Shown one piece after another: positions 53,501 through 64,000 of a stretch of 64,000 bases of DNA (positions within the stretch are counted from its first letter, which is position 1; every line of letters starts with the position of its first letter). The translations under genes were made by a program, and so were the position numbers. Source of the DNA: Echinococcus granulosus (lineage: Eukaryota > Platyhelminthes > Cestoda > Cyclophyllidea > Taeniidae). The stretch spans positions 846,147 to 910,146 of the forward strand of contig NW_020170389.1 in assembly GCF_000524195.1 (NCBI RefSeq), read 5' to 3'. The notes beneath the pieces are model-generated. The model did not search any database, was not told the DNA's origin, and saw only the letters and a program-made list of their open reading frames with translations.

Positions 53501-56500
53501 AAAATCAGCTATTGACTTACATAATCCTGATATCGTTCGAGGATTTGGATGGTCGTGTCGTTATACTGTATATCAGAATCACTAATCAGGACGAGAATTT
53601 TGTTGCAGTGGGCCGACACAGATCTTTCAGCCGAGAACTGAAATGTTTTATAAGATTGAAAGCAATGACTACAGCAAAAACAGCTTTTCAAGGCAATATT
53701 AACTATTAAGCATCCCATCGTTACACTTGCTTATAATTTGGAATAGGGAGTTGAATAGGCTACAAATGTGCAAAGTGTTCCAGTATAATCCCTTGCAGAT
53801 TTATTCAGTAAACGCAAATGAAAATTGTAAATGAACTAAATAAAGCCTTTCCAAATACCTATAGGCCATTACAAAGAATAATTTAATGGTCATCATACTT
53901 TTGGCAATTACGCCTGTTTTAGACCAGCAATGCAAATCCTCAGGAACCGTTTTTATTAAGGTTTGCATTGGTAAAGATCCACAAACGTGGAATAAAAAAA
54001 GGGGTGCTTGAATTATGAGGAGAATGGGAAAATTCTTAACATACAGTACTCATCAACTTCATCCCGAATGCGATAGCTTCATCATAGTCTGCAGCGTCAT
54101 GGGCGGTCAAACGGAAAACGTTTTGAATGACATGCTAAAGAATTAAGAAAAGGTGTTATTTTACTTCAATAGATTCTATTCTTAAATAGGGTCTAACTTG
54201 TTTGTTTAGACTAGTCGCCTGAACGAGTGAGTTGTAGCAGGAAACGTTGATAAATCTTCCGTAAATGAGCGATGGCATCAGGTGGGTACGATTGGTTGGA
54301 AACTGAATGTAGGACAAAACGATTGATATAATGTGTCCAACCAATGATCCATCGAAGTACACCTTAGCTCACTTCAGTTTTAGATTAGGAGGACACCCTT
54401 AGCCAGCAAAGTGAATGGAAGGTTTTAATTAAAAACAATAAGGGAAAAAAAGACGTGAATTATTTCAACCCACCTTAGATGCAAATCACCCCACATTCCC
54501 ACCTTCGTCATTAGCGCATGTCAAATTACACCAAGTACCGTTAAAAAAGTTCACCATAGAAATTACTAACTTTAATGAAGTAACAATTATTTCTATTAAG
54601 TCTGAAAGAAAGCTGAGCAAATGATAAAAGGTAAATAAAAGTATCTAGAAAAGTTGGCTACATCATGACCGTTTGTTTGAAGAGATCAGTAAAAAGAACA
54701 AAATACTCAAACCTTGGCTACAGCAAAGAAGTCATTTTTGTTGAGAGTTTCAATTAAAAGCCGCAGGGAAGTGTTGGCCAAATGTAATGCCTGACCGTGC
54801 ATGCTTCCACTCCTAGCAAAGAAAGTTTAGAAGTTGAGAGTAACAACGATAGTTTTTGTCTCAAAAAAAGGTGACAGCGATCAACTTACGTGTCTACCAG
54901 AAATAGGACGTCCTTTGGAACACCCGTGTACTGTGTGTACCTGTTATTAAAGAAAAAATCTTTTAACTTGCACAATCACTGATAAGCACAGATTATTTTC
55001 AAATGACTCACTCACCAACTTTGTCGTCGAGCGTCAAGAGCGTGTAATTTATCATCTAGAGGCCATTGATAGCCTAGAATATTGTAAGTTGCGAAAAACC
55101 AAAATTATGACAAATCAATAGTAAATAATGAAGCCATCGTTATCAAGCCTATTAAAGCTAACATAGTGTTTTGAACTAAAATCCCATCAGATAACATTTA
55201 TCACCTATGATCATTTAGGCAGTTTACTGCTCAATTTAGACGTTATGGCGGTATACGCCCTAAACCAAATCGCTTAACTGCTTGCATTTTCATGATAAAA
55301 ATTATACACTGATAATGTGAGTTTATTGCTACAAATAATTACCAACGAAATAAAAGGTGCAGTGGAGGTAAATAATGAAATTCCATTACGTTAAAAGGGG
55401 AAACTCACGTGGATATGTTCGCAGAAACCCGTACTCACTGGCAAAGTAGATGAAATTGAGTGTATCATTTTGCTTCTGAAATATGTGATCCAAATTCGAT
55501 GTCCAATCGACCTGATGCGCAATAATCGAATCTAGAATTTCAACCAGGGAAGCACTTAACCAACAATTGGAATTTCTTCTTGGACAAAGTTGTTCGTACT
55601 TAGAAACCATCTGATTGGTTGAATCAGCTTTTGAGAAACAGAAGTATTTCATTCCAAAATAAGGAGAAATCTGATCATTTCAAAAAGTCTAGGTGCAAGA
55701 AAAAAATCACTTCATTGATGACGATTAGCTGATCCTAGAAAATGGGCCGCTTGAACAACAGATTTAAGCGAAAACCAAATAGCAATAAAGGGTTTATTGC
55801 TGTGGCGGCCTGGAATACAATTCAATATATGTGAATGAAAACCAAGATTGGATGAACATCACAATCCCTGACCTTAAAGACTGTCGTTCATCGCATTCAC
55901 CAGGCACCGTGGTAACTAGCTTCAATATGTTACAAGCGGACGATCAAATCTTTTAAGCCGTGTAAAGCATTTAATTCTGCCAAGCAAGCCATGAAAAAGA
56001 ACCTCAATGTACATCTGTTCTCGCTGCTGGCTGCGTAAACAACCCTGCATTAATGTACAAAATTTGCGCCAACAGTTTAAATGCATACTTTAATTGGAAC
56101 ATAGCTTCTAGCTTGGGAGGTGATAAAACACTTTTGATTCGTAAATAGAACATAACGTTTAGAAGACCAAAAGATAGCACAGATAGGATGGCAGTGAAAA
56201 CCAACGCGCCAGAATGTAGAAAAAAGTCACCGTTTATGTACACCTCGGAAGGGACGTAGACACCGGATTGGGACGTATTTACGGGTATGTTGAAATAATG
56301 ATGCCTGGTCAGATTCTCACCCTCATCGGTGAGGGAAACAAATGAAATGTTTTTGAGCTAAAATCAATAAAAGGAGTGGTTATGTAACACTCAACAAAAC
56401 ATGTGCTCTTCGAAACGCAAATTGCCTTGAGCAAAACCATTGCTCACATAAGCAAACTCCAATTAATGAGCCCACTTTTTTAAAATAAAAAAGCACCAGC

Positions 56501-58313
56501 AAGCTGTTTGAGTTAAGTTATCGAAATTAAAATTTGCCCTATAGCCAAGTTCTATGATAACTCAGTGAGGTCGGCTCTTCAACTGCACGTTAATTCCATA
56601 CGATGAGCTGATATACATATGTGAACAGATATTCATTATTATTATAGTCACGTACCAGAGGATTCCAGGGGTACTTTGTCGCTTCCTCTTCGACGTCTTG
56701 AACGACCTTCTGTAGACAGCAAAACATCTTTCAGACTACGTTTGTGAAAGCAAACTACTTGTGGTTCATTCTTCAGTTCACCAGTAATTCAGTTCGGGAA
56801 GGATATCTCACAACCATCACTACCATTAACAAATTTATCGAGAGTGAATTAATAAACGCAGGAAGTTAACCCACGCCTGCTTCTTATTATGGTAAGGCTA
56901 GCTCTCAAGAATCGCCTTAAAAGATGCAGTGAATTTTCATCACTGATTCCAGTTAATAAAAAACTATCATTTCAAATTGGGTCTATTGCTAAGGTGTGGG
57001 GAATCCCTGAATACTTTGCCGTGAAAATTAATCCTATTTTAAGGTCTATAGACCATTCTGTTATGGATAAAATAAAGCGCAGATGAAAGATACGACACCT
57101 GCAGTTGGAATGAATTCTTAACCTAAAGGATTGTAATACGAACTAGTCGTTATATAATAAATGCTAGTTAATTTGAGTGACATCGGCGTAAGTTCACATT
57201 ACGCAAAACTACTTTAAATGATACGCATTTATTGCAATGCAGCAATGTCAAGAGCGTGTACTACCACTAGTGTTGTGCCGACATACCCACTATCTTCCTA
57301 AGACATTTTACAATTTGAAATCATATTCTGAATGTCGTTTTCATAACCCGCCTGACAGCGTTCCAATAATTTGTAAGATGTGAAGTGGTGAAAACGTAAG
57401 TTGGTGAACTTAAAATTACCTGTGTATTCTAAATTTGGAAAATCCTTATACCTAAAACAATTTCTTGGACATACGCGTTGAATAAATTATCATATACTTT
57501 TCACCATATTGCAGCTTATAAAATTATTTCATAGTTGATCATTTATAAATGGAATTTTATTTCTGTGTGTGAAAATTGTTACATGGATCCTATGACGAGA
57601 AAAATCGACTTATTTTAATAAGGGCAACCAGACTTGGGGTCAACGGACGAATCATTTGCGAGCGTGTGCGTGCGCATACTACGGTTCCAGATTGCGGACT
57701 GCCACCAATCGATGCACTACCGTGCGTCCTTTCTGCCTGCGCGTTTGGCCAACACAAATACACTCCGTGATCATCCACTTCGAAATACTCTAGTACACTA
57801 GTACCGACAGATCGACGACGTTTGCACTCATAACAAGTTGGACGAATATTACACATGCAAAAATGCACAGAACGGGGTGCAATAATCATCCTCATATTAA
57901 AAATTGAATCAGGCAAAAGTTCTATAGCAATCAAGCCGAGTTTTGGAAAAAGAATAAAAAGTCTATAGAAGCGATAAAAACAGGCAATGCTACAATATTT
58001 TAATATGAAATGTCTCTAGTGGTTCAACAATGCACGGTAATATTGATAAGCCCTTTGAACAACATTGGCGAGCATCAACTTATAAATTGAGTGATTAAAC
58101 ATCTCTTTCCAAAATGCTGGATATAATATAAGGTTATGTGGCAAACCATAATTGACTCAATTTGAGGAAAAGCACAAAACACAATCCTACCTCAAGGGCT
58201 TCAGCTTTCTTGAGAAAAAGTTTGTATAGTTTCGACGCATATTCTTTCACGTTTTTCAGCGGTTCCAACTTGGCCAGAGTTATTTTACCTCTCGATATCA
58301 GATCTTGATAGCT
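38491..58313 (-). CDS. Voltage-gated calcium channel alpha-2/delta subunit (CACNA2D family), 5' end not found
   Basis: Twenty-nine exons splice in frame with GT/AG junctions (3,729 nt, 1,242 residues including the C-terminus). Exons (minus): 58313-58191, 56709-56656, 56357-56231, 55531-55409, 55073-55016, 54940-54890, 54812-54713, 54302-54198, 54134-54045, 53637-53521, 53310-53235, 52563-52514, 52433-52323, 52149-52102, 51913-51836, 51756-51682, 51361-51287, 50829-50758, 49752-49691, 49624-49524, 49130-48741, 47719-47388, 47313-47211, 42751-42110, 41725-41613, 41089-41019, 40466-40420, 39867-39607, 38564-38491. Order matches the family: N-terminal helical region, VWA with MIDAS DTSGS, Cache-like repeats, Cys-rich C-terminus. 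The protein is an extracellular auxiliary subunit that traffics and tunes CaV channels. Length fits the family, with two extra inserts. The signal peptide exon must lie upstream. Confidence 0.93.
39607..41725 (-). CDS. Alpha-2/delta exons 25-28: Cys-rich C-terminal region
   Basis: Exon 25 has CYLLDDAAFVMA (family CVILDDGGFLLMA). Exon 26 has VGHFLGHVDPPLMESLL (family IGRFFGEIDPSLMRHLV). Exon 27 has YYDYQAVCDF (family YDYQSVCEP). Exon 28 (39867-39607) has the Cys pattern GSFTCSPECTRQW, then SIPETNLKLI and PVCAC, matching the C..C, TNL and C.C pattern of the delta part. The long hydrophobic block seen in vertebrates between exons 27 and 28 is not evident here. Confidence 0.9.
42110..42751 (-). 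CDS. Alpha-2/delta exon 24: long Ser/Thr-rich insert
   Basis: An uninterrupted 642-bp exon, by far the longest of the gene. Both ends match the family: an N-terminal part with INLDLKMTIFYQAV, and a C-terminal PKVTVFLGAQ that continues into the next exon as VAGLTLGGTYL (compare SKAVEIYIQG...VVGIKIDVNSW). Between them are about 150 Ser/Thr/Glu-rich residues without a visible domain. Start 42751 is the phase-compatible acceptor (gaaacag); the frame stays open further upstream to about 42806, so this boundary is tentative. Confidence 0.8.
42752..47210 (-). other. Large alpha-2/delta intron, about 4.5 kb
   Basis: AT-rich with stops in every frame. I found no missing family block between exon 23 and exon 24, no recognisable repeat and no nested gene. 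Confidence 0.65.
47211..47719 (-). CDS. Alpha-2/delta exons 22-23: second Cache-like segment
   Basis: Exon 22 (47719-47388) carries VAARSVFFTSGLGFIYPSQ, matching the ARFVVTDGGITRVYP block of the family. Exon 23 (47313-47211) carries FEPLMTADFANSSIWQRV and FWTQPKL, matching NPETYEDSFYKRSL and the APYF block. The exon 23 acceptor at AAAACAG is picked over the nearer TTTGTAG because only it keeps phase 0 without a stop. Confidence 0.87.
48741..49130 (-). CDS. Alpha-2/delta exon 21 with Thr-rich insert and RRKR site
   Basis: Acceptor gtcttgcag, donor TTTCG|GTAATG. It encodes partial-protein residues 566-696. After a conserved-looking start comes a stretch of repeated Thr with Glu and Pro (mucin-like, likely O-glycosylated), then an acidic Ser/Thr linker and the basic tetrad RRKR (bases 48829-48840) before NWLTNFF. 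Remembered homologues have no such insert. RRKR fits a furin-type cleavage motif, but use is unproven. Confidence 0.88.
49524..52433 (-). CDS. Alpha-2/delta exons 13-20: Cache-like region
   Basis: Landmarks in order: EIGPMASLTMAVYNRT, LLGIMGTDVS, DYAFMVDNNGFVLFHP, DIDIMDIEASN, VRKNLIDNKEGV, RTYSYTPIPETEYR. They align collinearly with GLVITGTLPVFN, LGVMGVDVS, YYFAIDPNGYVLLHP, IRNKMIDGESG and RTYTWTPVNGTDYS of vertebrate members, which places this as the first Cache-type extracellular sensor fold. The boundary of exon 13 (donor GAA|GTATAC) is the least certain. Introns here are 160-1,000 bp and AT-rich. Confidence 0.88.
52514..54940 (-). CDS. Alpha-2/delta exons 6-12: von Willebrand factor A domain
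   Basis: Seven exons encode residues about 162-358 of the partial protein. The strand before the metal site reads PKDVLFLVDTSGSMHG, giving a complete D-x-S-x-S MIDAS. Later landmarks are INVSCYNSLVQA, the acidic HDAADYDEAIAFG stretch, CNKILVLISDSD (in place of the usual FTDGG), VHLFTYSL and QIPVIGALSNIL. In this family the MIDAS is needed for channel trafficking. All junctions preserve frame; the exon 8 acceptor at 54302 was chosen because it is the only phase-0 site with a good pyrimidine tract. Confidence 0.92.
55016..58313 (-). CDS. Alpha-2/delta exons 1-5: N-terminal helical region up to the VWA
   Basis: Five exons (58313-58191, 56709-56656, 56357-56231, 55531-55409, 55073-55016). Landmarks: YQDL then a Lys/Leu helix ending KKAEALE; VVQDVEEEATKYPWNPL; SGVYVPSEVYING; VDWTSNLDHIF; and LDARRQSW just before the VWA. 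These align one after another with SAVHIPTDIYEG, LNWTSALDEVF and DVRRRPW of the vertebrate alpha-2/delta proteins I remember. The start of exon 1 (58313) is set by an AG and by frame only. No signal peptide is present, so at least one more 5' exon is missing. Confidence 0.88.
57570..57900. promoter_or_regulatory. GC-richer patch inside alpha-2/delta intron 1
   Basis: Contains gcgagcgtgtgcgtgcgcat, like the islands upstream of Post-2, and a 114-codon minus-strand ORF (57934-57590) with several Cys and Arg but no family match and no needed place in the spliced protein. I read it as non-coding; a nested exon is possible. Confidence 0.2.
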
Positions 58314-60799
58314 CTTTACGGAAAAAAATTGACAAATTATTAGTATCTTGAATAATTTCTAGTTAGCATCAATAGGGAAAACAATACTAACTTGGTTTAT
58401 AATTACAATTAATAATTTCGGCTTATTTTCTATAACCCTGTTAATCGCAAATCAAAACAAATGAATACTGCTAAATCAAATTAATAGAGAAGGAATCTTA
58501 TGCCGATGATACCCTGTATTCATCCATTAGAGTGTAGTACCTTAACTTGGTTAATGTTAAATGTGAACCATAGTTAATTGTTTAAAAGTGATTCTACTAC
58601 AAATTGACTTTCCACCGTCCTAACTGAGAACTTCAATAAATAGTAAGTTTATGAAGTAATGGACGCAAAGTTCTATACTAATACATTTACTATTCCATCC
58701 CGAGAAGTGCAGAACTGGTATACCCATTTTCATGTTCCCAATATTGAAATATCCCAAGCCATACTAAAATATAAACGTCAAGTAAGTAGAAATTAAAAAA
58801 GCCCGTATATTTGTCATACCAAAGACAAATGAGCGTTAAATCCATTTTGGATGGAAATGAAATGTATCTTCATCAACTAAATAAGAAAGGAAGGTCAACT
58901 TATCGTTACAACTATTCCATACCAAACTATCTTAGCAGCTTAGCGGTTTTAATGTGGTTTTCAATGCACAATAGTGTTGACATAATTAGAAGGCAGTTAT
59001 AAAAGACAAAAAACACTGACATCTGAGATTGTCCCGTAAGAACATTCTTCGAGAAGGAGGCTCCGCAGAGTTGATGAGAATTCATCAACTGTCAATGGCT
59101 GACTTAAAACTGCTGAGCAGAAAAGTATTAACATCCACAAGCGACCCATTTTCAACAAAGGACAACCAGAACAGCAGTGTTCTTCTAGTCAAAAGACCGG
59201 TCAGCGAACTCGACCTTTTAGGATGACTTAAACAAACTGTATTTTAAATATATTTTATATAACTGTGAGACACACACCCAAATGCGAGAATCCCTTTACG
59301 AGCTCCAGCAATTTAGGATATAGGCTGACGGGCAAATTATGCTTTGAGTGGCTTTTATATCCTGTCCCTTCAACATCACAAATGAAAGTCACATTAACCA
59401 ATTTATTAAATACATAGAAATAATAATGCACGTAAAACCACAAAATCAGTTTATATTCTGCTACAATGTATGTGACCCATTACATTCTTTAACAGTGTTT
59501 ATGGTGCGTGTTTACACACAATGTCTTTAAGAAACAATCCGATTAGCGAATTTGTAAATTATATTTAAGGGGGCTTTGAAGTAGAAAATTAGGTGCAACT
59601 TGATGAATCTCGTCTGTACCATCACTTTACGTAGGATTTTAGGTTTTTGTAAAGATAAATGTTACACTCCAAGTCTCCTTCGAATTTGCAATAAGGCAAA
59701 ATAATGTGGTAGAACAAGTGCCACTAAGGTACAGAAGAGCTGCGAGACCATTAGCATGGCCACGAGCGCATACTGCAGAGTCGAAGCACAACCTCCGGAG
59801 ACTGGAGCAGCCGCTCAATTCAATAAAATGTTGGACAAAATATCAAATCACTGTGCATCAAATTTATAATCAGTATCTAACACACGTTTATCATACTTTC
59901 ATTGAATTGGTTTACCGGCTAATTGTCACTAGAAATTATCATCTAAAAGTTCCCTTTCAGTCGGTTCTTTAATTCAATTTTGGACTATTATCGTTAATAA
60001 ACTTGTTGTAGTATTTTATGTAGCTATAAGCGTTTCCTGTTTCTCTGATTGGCTTTCAGCTTTAAATCTACAAATGTATAAGAATGATATGTGGAAGACT
60101 TAATGTATCATTATTGGGGAATCTATATCAGAAACACACTGACCTTATATAGAATCGAGATTTGTATTCCCTTCAGGGGGAGATTGGCTCTGACGTAAGC
60201 ACGAAGTTCGGGAATGTGGTTGACTCATCACCTAGGAAAGTGGTGTAGTAGAACAAGCGCACACTACACTGTTCCTCCGATTTTTAGCATCGTCTCAGGT
60301 GCTCCCTTCTATTAGCATTTCTTCGGGTGCCACAGCTCATGGGACACCTTCTTCGGCCGACGTGTAGACCCTATGGTGCAATGCAACTGATTGACAATAA
60401 ATGCCTTCTTTCTAAAATGGTTCATTATACATAAAAATCCACCAAATTTGCCGTGTTCTTTAGAGGGAAGCGCAGTTTTAGAAAATCACACAAGGCTACT
60501 TTCTTGCAGGACTTTGGATAGCCGTTTTTGTCCCAACATGTTTTTGCCTTTAATAGGGCCTATAAGCTCACGTGTGAAGCTGTAAATTCGTAACCTATCT
60601 TCCTCTTTGTAATAGCATTATAGAGCGTTGTGACACTGCACTTCAGTGTTTGGTAGAAAAAAATCAGGCAGCGCCCTTATTTCGCAGCCAGCTTTGTGTA
60701 TTGGTAGGCCCTAGCCTAAGCATAAGTCCTAGTTCTTTGGTGGGAAGTTTTTAAAGGACATATTAAGCAGTCCAATTAAAATTCGGTTTGCTCTTTCTA

Positions 60800-61022
60800 T
60801 ATTTCATTGTCCTGGGGATGGCTGAATGTTCTTTGTGCTTTTAAGAACCCGACAATTTTGTATAGTTCAGTAAAGCGTCAAATTCATCGGTCAAAGAAAG
60901 CAGGAGCGACCGTGTTAACACCTTGGGTCTTCAGAGGCTCTACTTCGGCAAATTTTTGGGAAATAATCTACCATTCCATGTACACGTCAATTTCCTTTCT
61001 CCGCTATCGGCAACGCCAAATA
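60800..61022 (-). pseudogene. Ty3/gypsy-type integrase core remnant
   Basis: Follows the RNase H remnant in the same orientation. Short matches to an integrase catalytic core: LPIAEKGN, VDYFPK, FAEVEPLKTQ, VAPAFFDR, and HPQDNE at the end (the usual HPQ.NG block). They lie in different frames with several stops. The central block holding the second catalytic Asp is missing, so there is an internal deletion as well as frameshifts. Clearly inactive. Confidence 0.7.
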
Positions 61023-61449
61023 AAAACATTCTCCTTCTCTCGCTCGCCCTCTTAGCGCCCCTTTGAACAAAGGGCTAGGTGACAAGACTGCTGTGAGGTT
61101 GAGTCAGCTACACATAATCTAGGTCTAACAAAGTGACATGCTCTGGGTAGCAGGACGTCGCCAGAACCTTCTATTTTTTATCTTTTTATCTACTCTGCAA
61201 GGCTCTTTAACGATCAACTGAATTAAGGGTTCCAAAACCATTAAATTCTTGCATACATAGATTTGATCTGATCTTAGACGCTTTGCCCGTGATGATATCT
61301 CGTTTAGTGTCAATTTGAGGGACGATATAAGAAACTTCTCGCACACTGGAGTCGCATCAGAATCGGTACTTTGCGATCTCCTTCACTGATTTCTTGTAGG
61401 TTTACTCAGAAAAGTGTATTTATCAAATTGGTTACAGTCTTCCGGTTAA

Positions 61450-61850
61450 TGAGTTATCACATGAACTTCCTTTTGTAATTGTACAATGAAACATGTTCTT
61501 TAGTTCAATGTACCAGGCGCCCACTGAGAAGTCTGTATCTTTTAATTGATTCAATCCTTCGTGGTTTGTTCTCATTACGAATTTCTTTGCTATCAGACAA
61601 TGCCTGATAAGCTTAATCATTGTAAAAATGGCAAAGAGTTCTCAGTAGGTCGCGCTTTTCTGCCTCTCATATTTTGAGTTTGGTACTGTGTGCTCTTGAT
61701 CATGTTCGCCCTTCTATAAGAGTACGTCACCTACTGCTGCATTTCTGACATCGGTGTCCAGAGTAAAGCATTTATCATAACACCTCACCGAGTTATTTCT
61801 TCCAAAATTTTAATGCACAATGTATTATTAGGATGGGATCTTTTAGCACG
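61450..61850 (-). pseudogene. Ty3/gypsy-type retroelement remnant: RT end and RNase H
   Basis: Minus-strand reading shows an RNase H domain of the gypsy type in order: FTLDTD, a VGDVLL strand, TMIKLIRHCLIAKKF and MRTNHEGL, then a Trp/Glu-Leu stretch. It is broken by stop codons near 61707 and 61651. Upstream, LKDPIL near 61833 resembles the end of the RT/RNase H connection. The catalytic domain order fits a chromoviral or gypsy Pol. No LTR, primer binding site or gag was seen. Described from short motifs only; a dead fossil copy. Confidence 0.75.
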
Positions 61851-64000
61851 GCCGACTTGCAACCTGGAAAAGTAGGATTAAAGTGATATTCATGCATAGA
61901 CACAAATTTTGGGGATAGTAGTTTATACTAGAAACTTCGTTTTTGCCCCATTTAAATAAGCCTCTATCTCAATCAGGCTTTAGGTGATTCATACTATAAC
62001 AATTTAAACTATGGACTATTCAAGCGACATTCGGTTTATTTTTTCAATAGTCTAGGCATAGTTATTTAGCTAATCCAAATGCCAATAATTAACAACATCA
62101 AACATTTAAAAAACCATAATAATGAGTTGAAATGATTCATATAACCTTATTATGTCTTTATGGAGAAAGTGGCTATTGATGGTAACCTTGGTATCACTTT
62201 TCATTTGTTCGTAAGCTGATCTGCTTTATTTTCACTTTTGTAAGGAGAAGAGTGGAAAATAGTGATCTATACATTACAATGCATTACATGGGTTGTAGAG
62301 CATATTTCAATTGCTAAAGGGCGTAGTTCCCAGCGCATCATTGAAGACATGAACAATCTCAAAGCTGCTGACTCTACTCACTATGACCATAGAATCATTC
62401 ATAAATAAGGCCTTAGGAAGTTTTAAGGCATTGAAAACATTGAGACCAAATTAATAACAGGCTAATGTTATTATTCAACTTAACCACCAAACAAGCATAG
62501 GCATAGGGAAGCAATGAAATCGAGCATATTAGTTCCGATTATCATAACGCAATCACATTTTCATGGGAATTCAAAGTGGAACCTTTTTTTATGTCGTACC
62601 ATGACCAGCCATCGGTTTTAGGTGCAAGACCAAAAAAAACTCGCTTCCTTAGATTCCAATGTTGTGGTCAGATCATATTGCTGCAGCTCCACACGCAATC
62701 ATGATGGAAACCTTCCAATTCAGACGAAGTACTCAATACAAAAACCGTTGTTTTTGCTTAATATCAGTACCAAATTAAGAAATACCCCCTTTCAGAATGT
62801 AAAACGAAAAACTAGCTTCAAGATGGAGGCAGGTGAGAAAATTTTCGCATAAGCAATTATGTGGAATAAAATAAAGTTCTTTATTGGGCATAAAATTCGG
62901 ATATTTATAGAAGAGAAGGCCTCCATTGCGCACAAAATCATGCGCTTCCTCGTGTAAACGAAAGTTTGCTGACCTTGGTATCCTTCCGATTCATTGTCTG
63001 TATTGGTTGTCTCAAGGTCAGACGGTAAAACTACACGCCGTGCATGCATGAGCTATACATTGAACATATGAACCTTAACTTCCATTAGGAATTCTGTATA
63101 TCACGTGGTTTCTGAACCTGAAAACTGAAGTACCCATAATGTTGAAAGTCAGAAACACGTGAATTTGTTTTTAAAAATATGATTACTACGGGAAGGAAAT
63201 GTATTCTTAGGTTCGATAGCCTCAGTTTTCATTGTTAAGATTGCATTCCTGGACTGCTGCAACGGCTTAAAATGATAGAAATAGGTCTCCAGACTGTACC
63301 CATTTTTGTAGTTGTTGAAATTTTTGCATTTCTTTTGTTCCTTTAATTCAGTGCGTAGGAACTTGAAGCAGAGACCACTATCTGGAGGCATAATTTATGC
63401 TGCTGACTATAGTGATCTATTCAAGGCTCATTGTGGAGTTATGGACTGCTTCAAGAAACAAGGTTTACTTGAAGATTGGTGTTTCGTATTTCAGCTTGAC
63501 CTACAATAACCTAAATTTTAGTAAGGATTCAATCACCCAAATACGATCGGCCTGTTTCCAATTGCCATTAACTGATTTGGGCTTAAAATATGCATGCAAC
63601 TATAGTTTTGCAAACAGAAGTGTTTAGCTGGGACCTTGGCAAAATCAACAAGAGAAGGACTACGTCACATTATTTTTTCTGGAACTACTTATAGCTTCGG
63701 GTTATACACGAGGATCATAATTTGCACTCGATCGAGGTGAAGTAGCATTTCTTTTCTGGAAAGATTTAATTGAAATCATCTTGGGCCATATTTTACATAT
63801 AACAACTTTGGAAAGTAGATCAAAGATGGGAGAATTATTGATAATGGTAGACTATTACTAGAGCATCTTTAATCAAGTCGGCTTTCTACGGCATCAATCA
63901 TTGACAATTCTTTTTATTTAGACGAGGTGTTAAACAGCATGGTACGACAAGAAGAGCTAAAAATTTCACCAGAAACCAGTTAAGAGAGGAATTACAATAT

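Larger units (their letters stand above)
58314..64000. other. 5' flank or first intron of the alpha-2/delta gene
   Basis: Apart from the retroelement remnant I recognise no gene. Short ORFs at 58811-59226 and 59706-59972 (+) have no family match and no convincing splice sites. The signal-peptide exon of the alpha-2/delta gene was looked for on the minus strand and not found. Confidence 0.5.

Noticed and set aside
57590..57934. Minus ORF of 114 codons as an alpha-2/delta exon
   Set aside because: Exon 1 (ends 58191) joins exon 2 (starts 56709) in phase with continuous family similarity, leaving no room for it.
1..64000. tRNA genes, CRISPR arrays, bacterial operons
   Set aside because: No clear T-loop plus acceptor combination, no regularly spaced direct repeats, and the genes are intron-rich and eukaryotic.

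Overview
The window is eukaryotic, AT-rich and intron-bearing. The best-recognised protein is a posterior Hox protein of the lophotrochozoan Post-2 type. Together with the AT-rich composition, short phase-matched introns and a large gene-poor flank, this points to a flatworm, most likely a parasitic one (a cestode such as a hymenolepidid is my best guess). Species and order are inference.

Layout. From 1 to about 33,160 I see no gene I can name. It is an AT-rich desert broken by compact GC/CpG-richer islands near 2.85, 5.35, 10.2-10.6, 13.2-13.75, 15.0, 19.0-19.5, 21.95, 25.45, 25.9-26.1, 27.05-27.55 and 31.45 kb. Seven islands carry a CTTTGAT core, usually next to a GCCGC-type element. This is the bipartite HMG plus Helper layout used by TCF/beta-catenin. 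Two short exon-like ORFs, at 18.2 kb (+) and 20.7 kb (-), are weak gene candidates. From 33,174 to 37,392 (+) lies a complete four-exon Post-2 gene (632 residues) whose homeobox is split after homeodomain residue 44; intron 2 holds a 100-N assembly gap. Convergent to it, about 1.1 kb away stop to stop, is the minus-strand gene for a voltage-gated calcium channel alpha-2/delta subunit (38,491 to 58,313). I could splice 29 phase-consistent exons of it (1,242 residues). The signal-peptide exon was not found. Upstream of the first exon I see, at 60.8-61.85 kb (-), is a decayed Ty3/gypsy-type retroelement with RNase H and integrase remnants.

How it fits together. Wnt/beta-catenin signalling specifies posterior identity in flatworms and posterior Hox genes are natural targets, so clustered TCF/Helper pairs in the desert upstream of Post-2 make a coherent hypothesis: a dispersed Wnt-responsive enhancer landscape for the posterior Hox gene. 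Inverted repeats of TTTATG(G), a posterior-Hox-type site, also occur there and could serve feedback. The calcium channel subunit looks like an unrelated neighbour. It carries a Thr-rich insert, a second long Ser/Thr-rich insert, and RRQ where vertebrate gabapentin-binding subunits have RRR.
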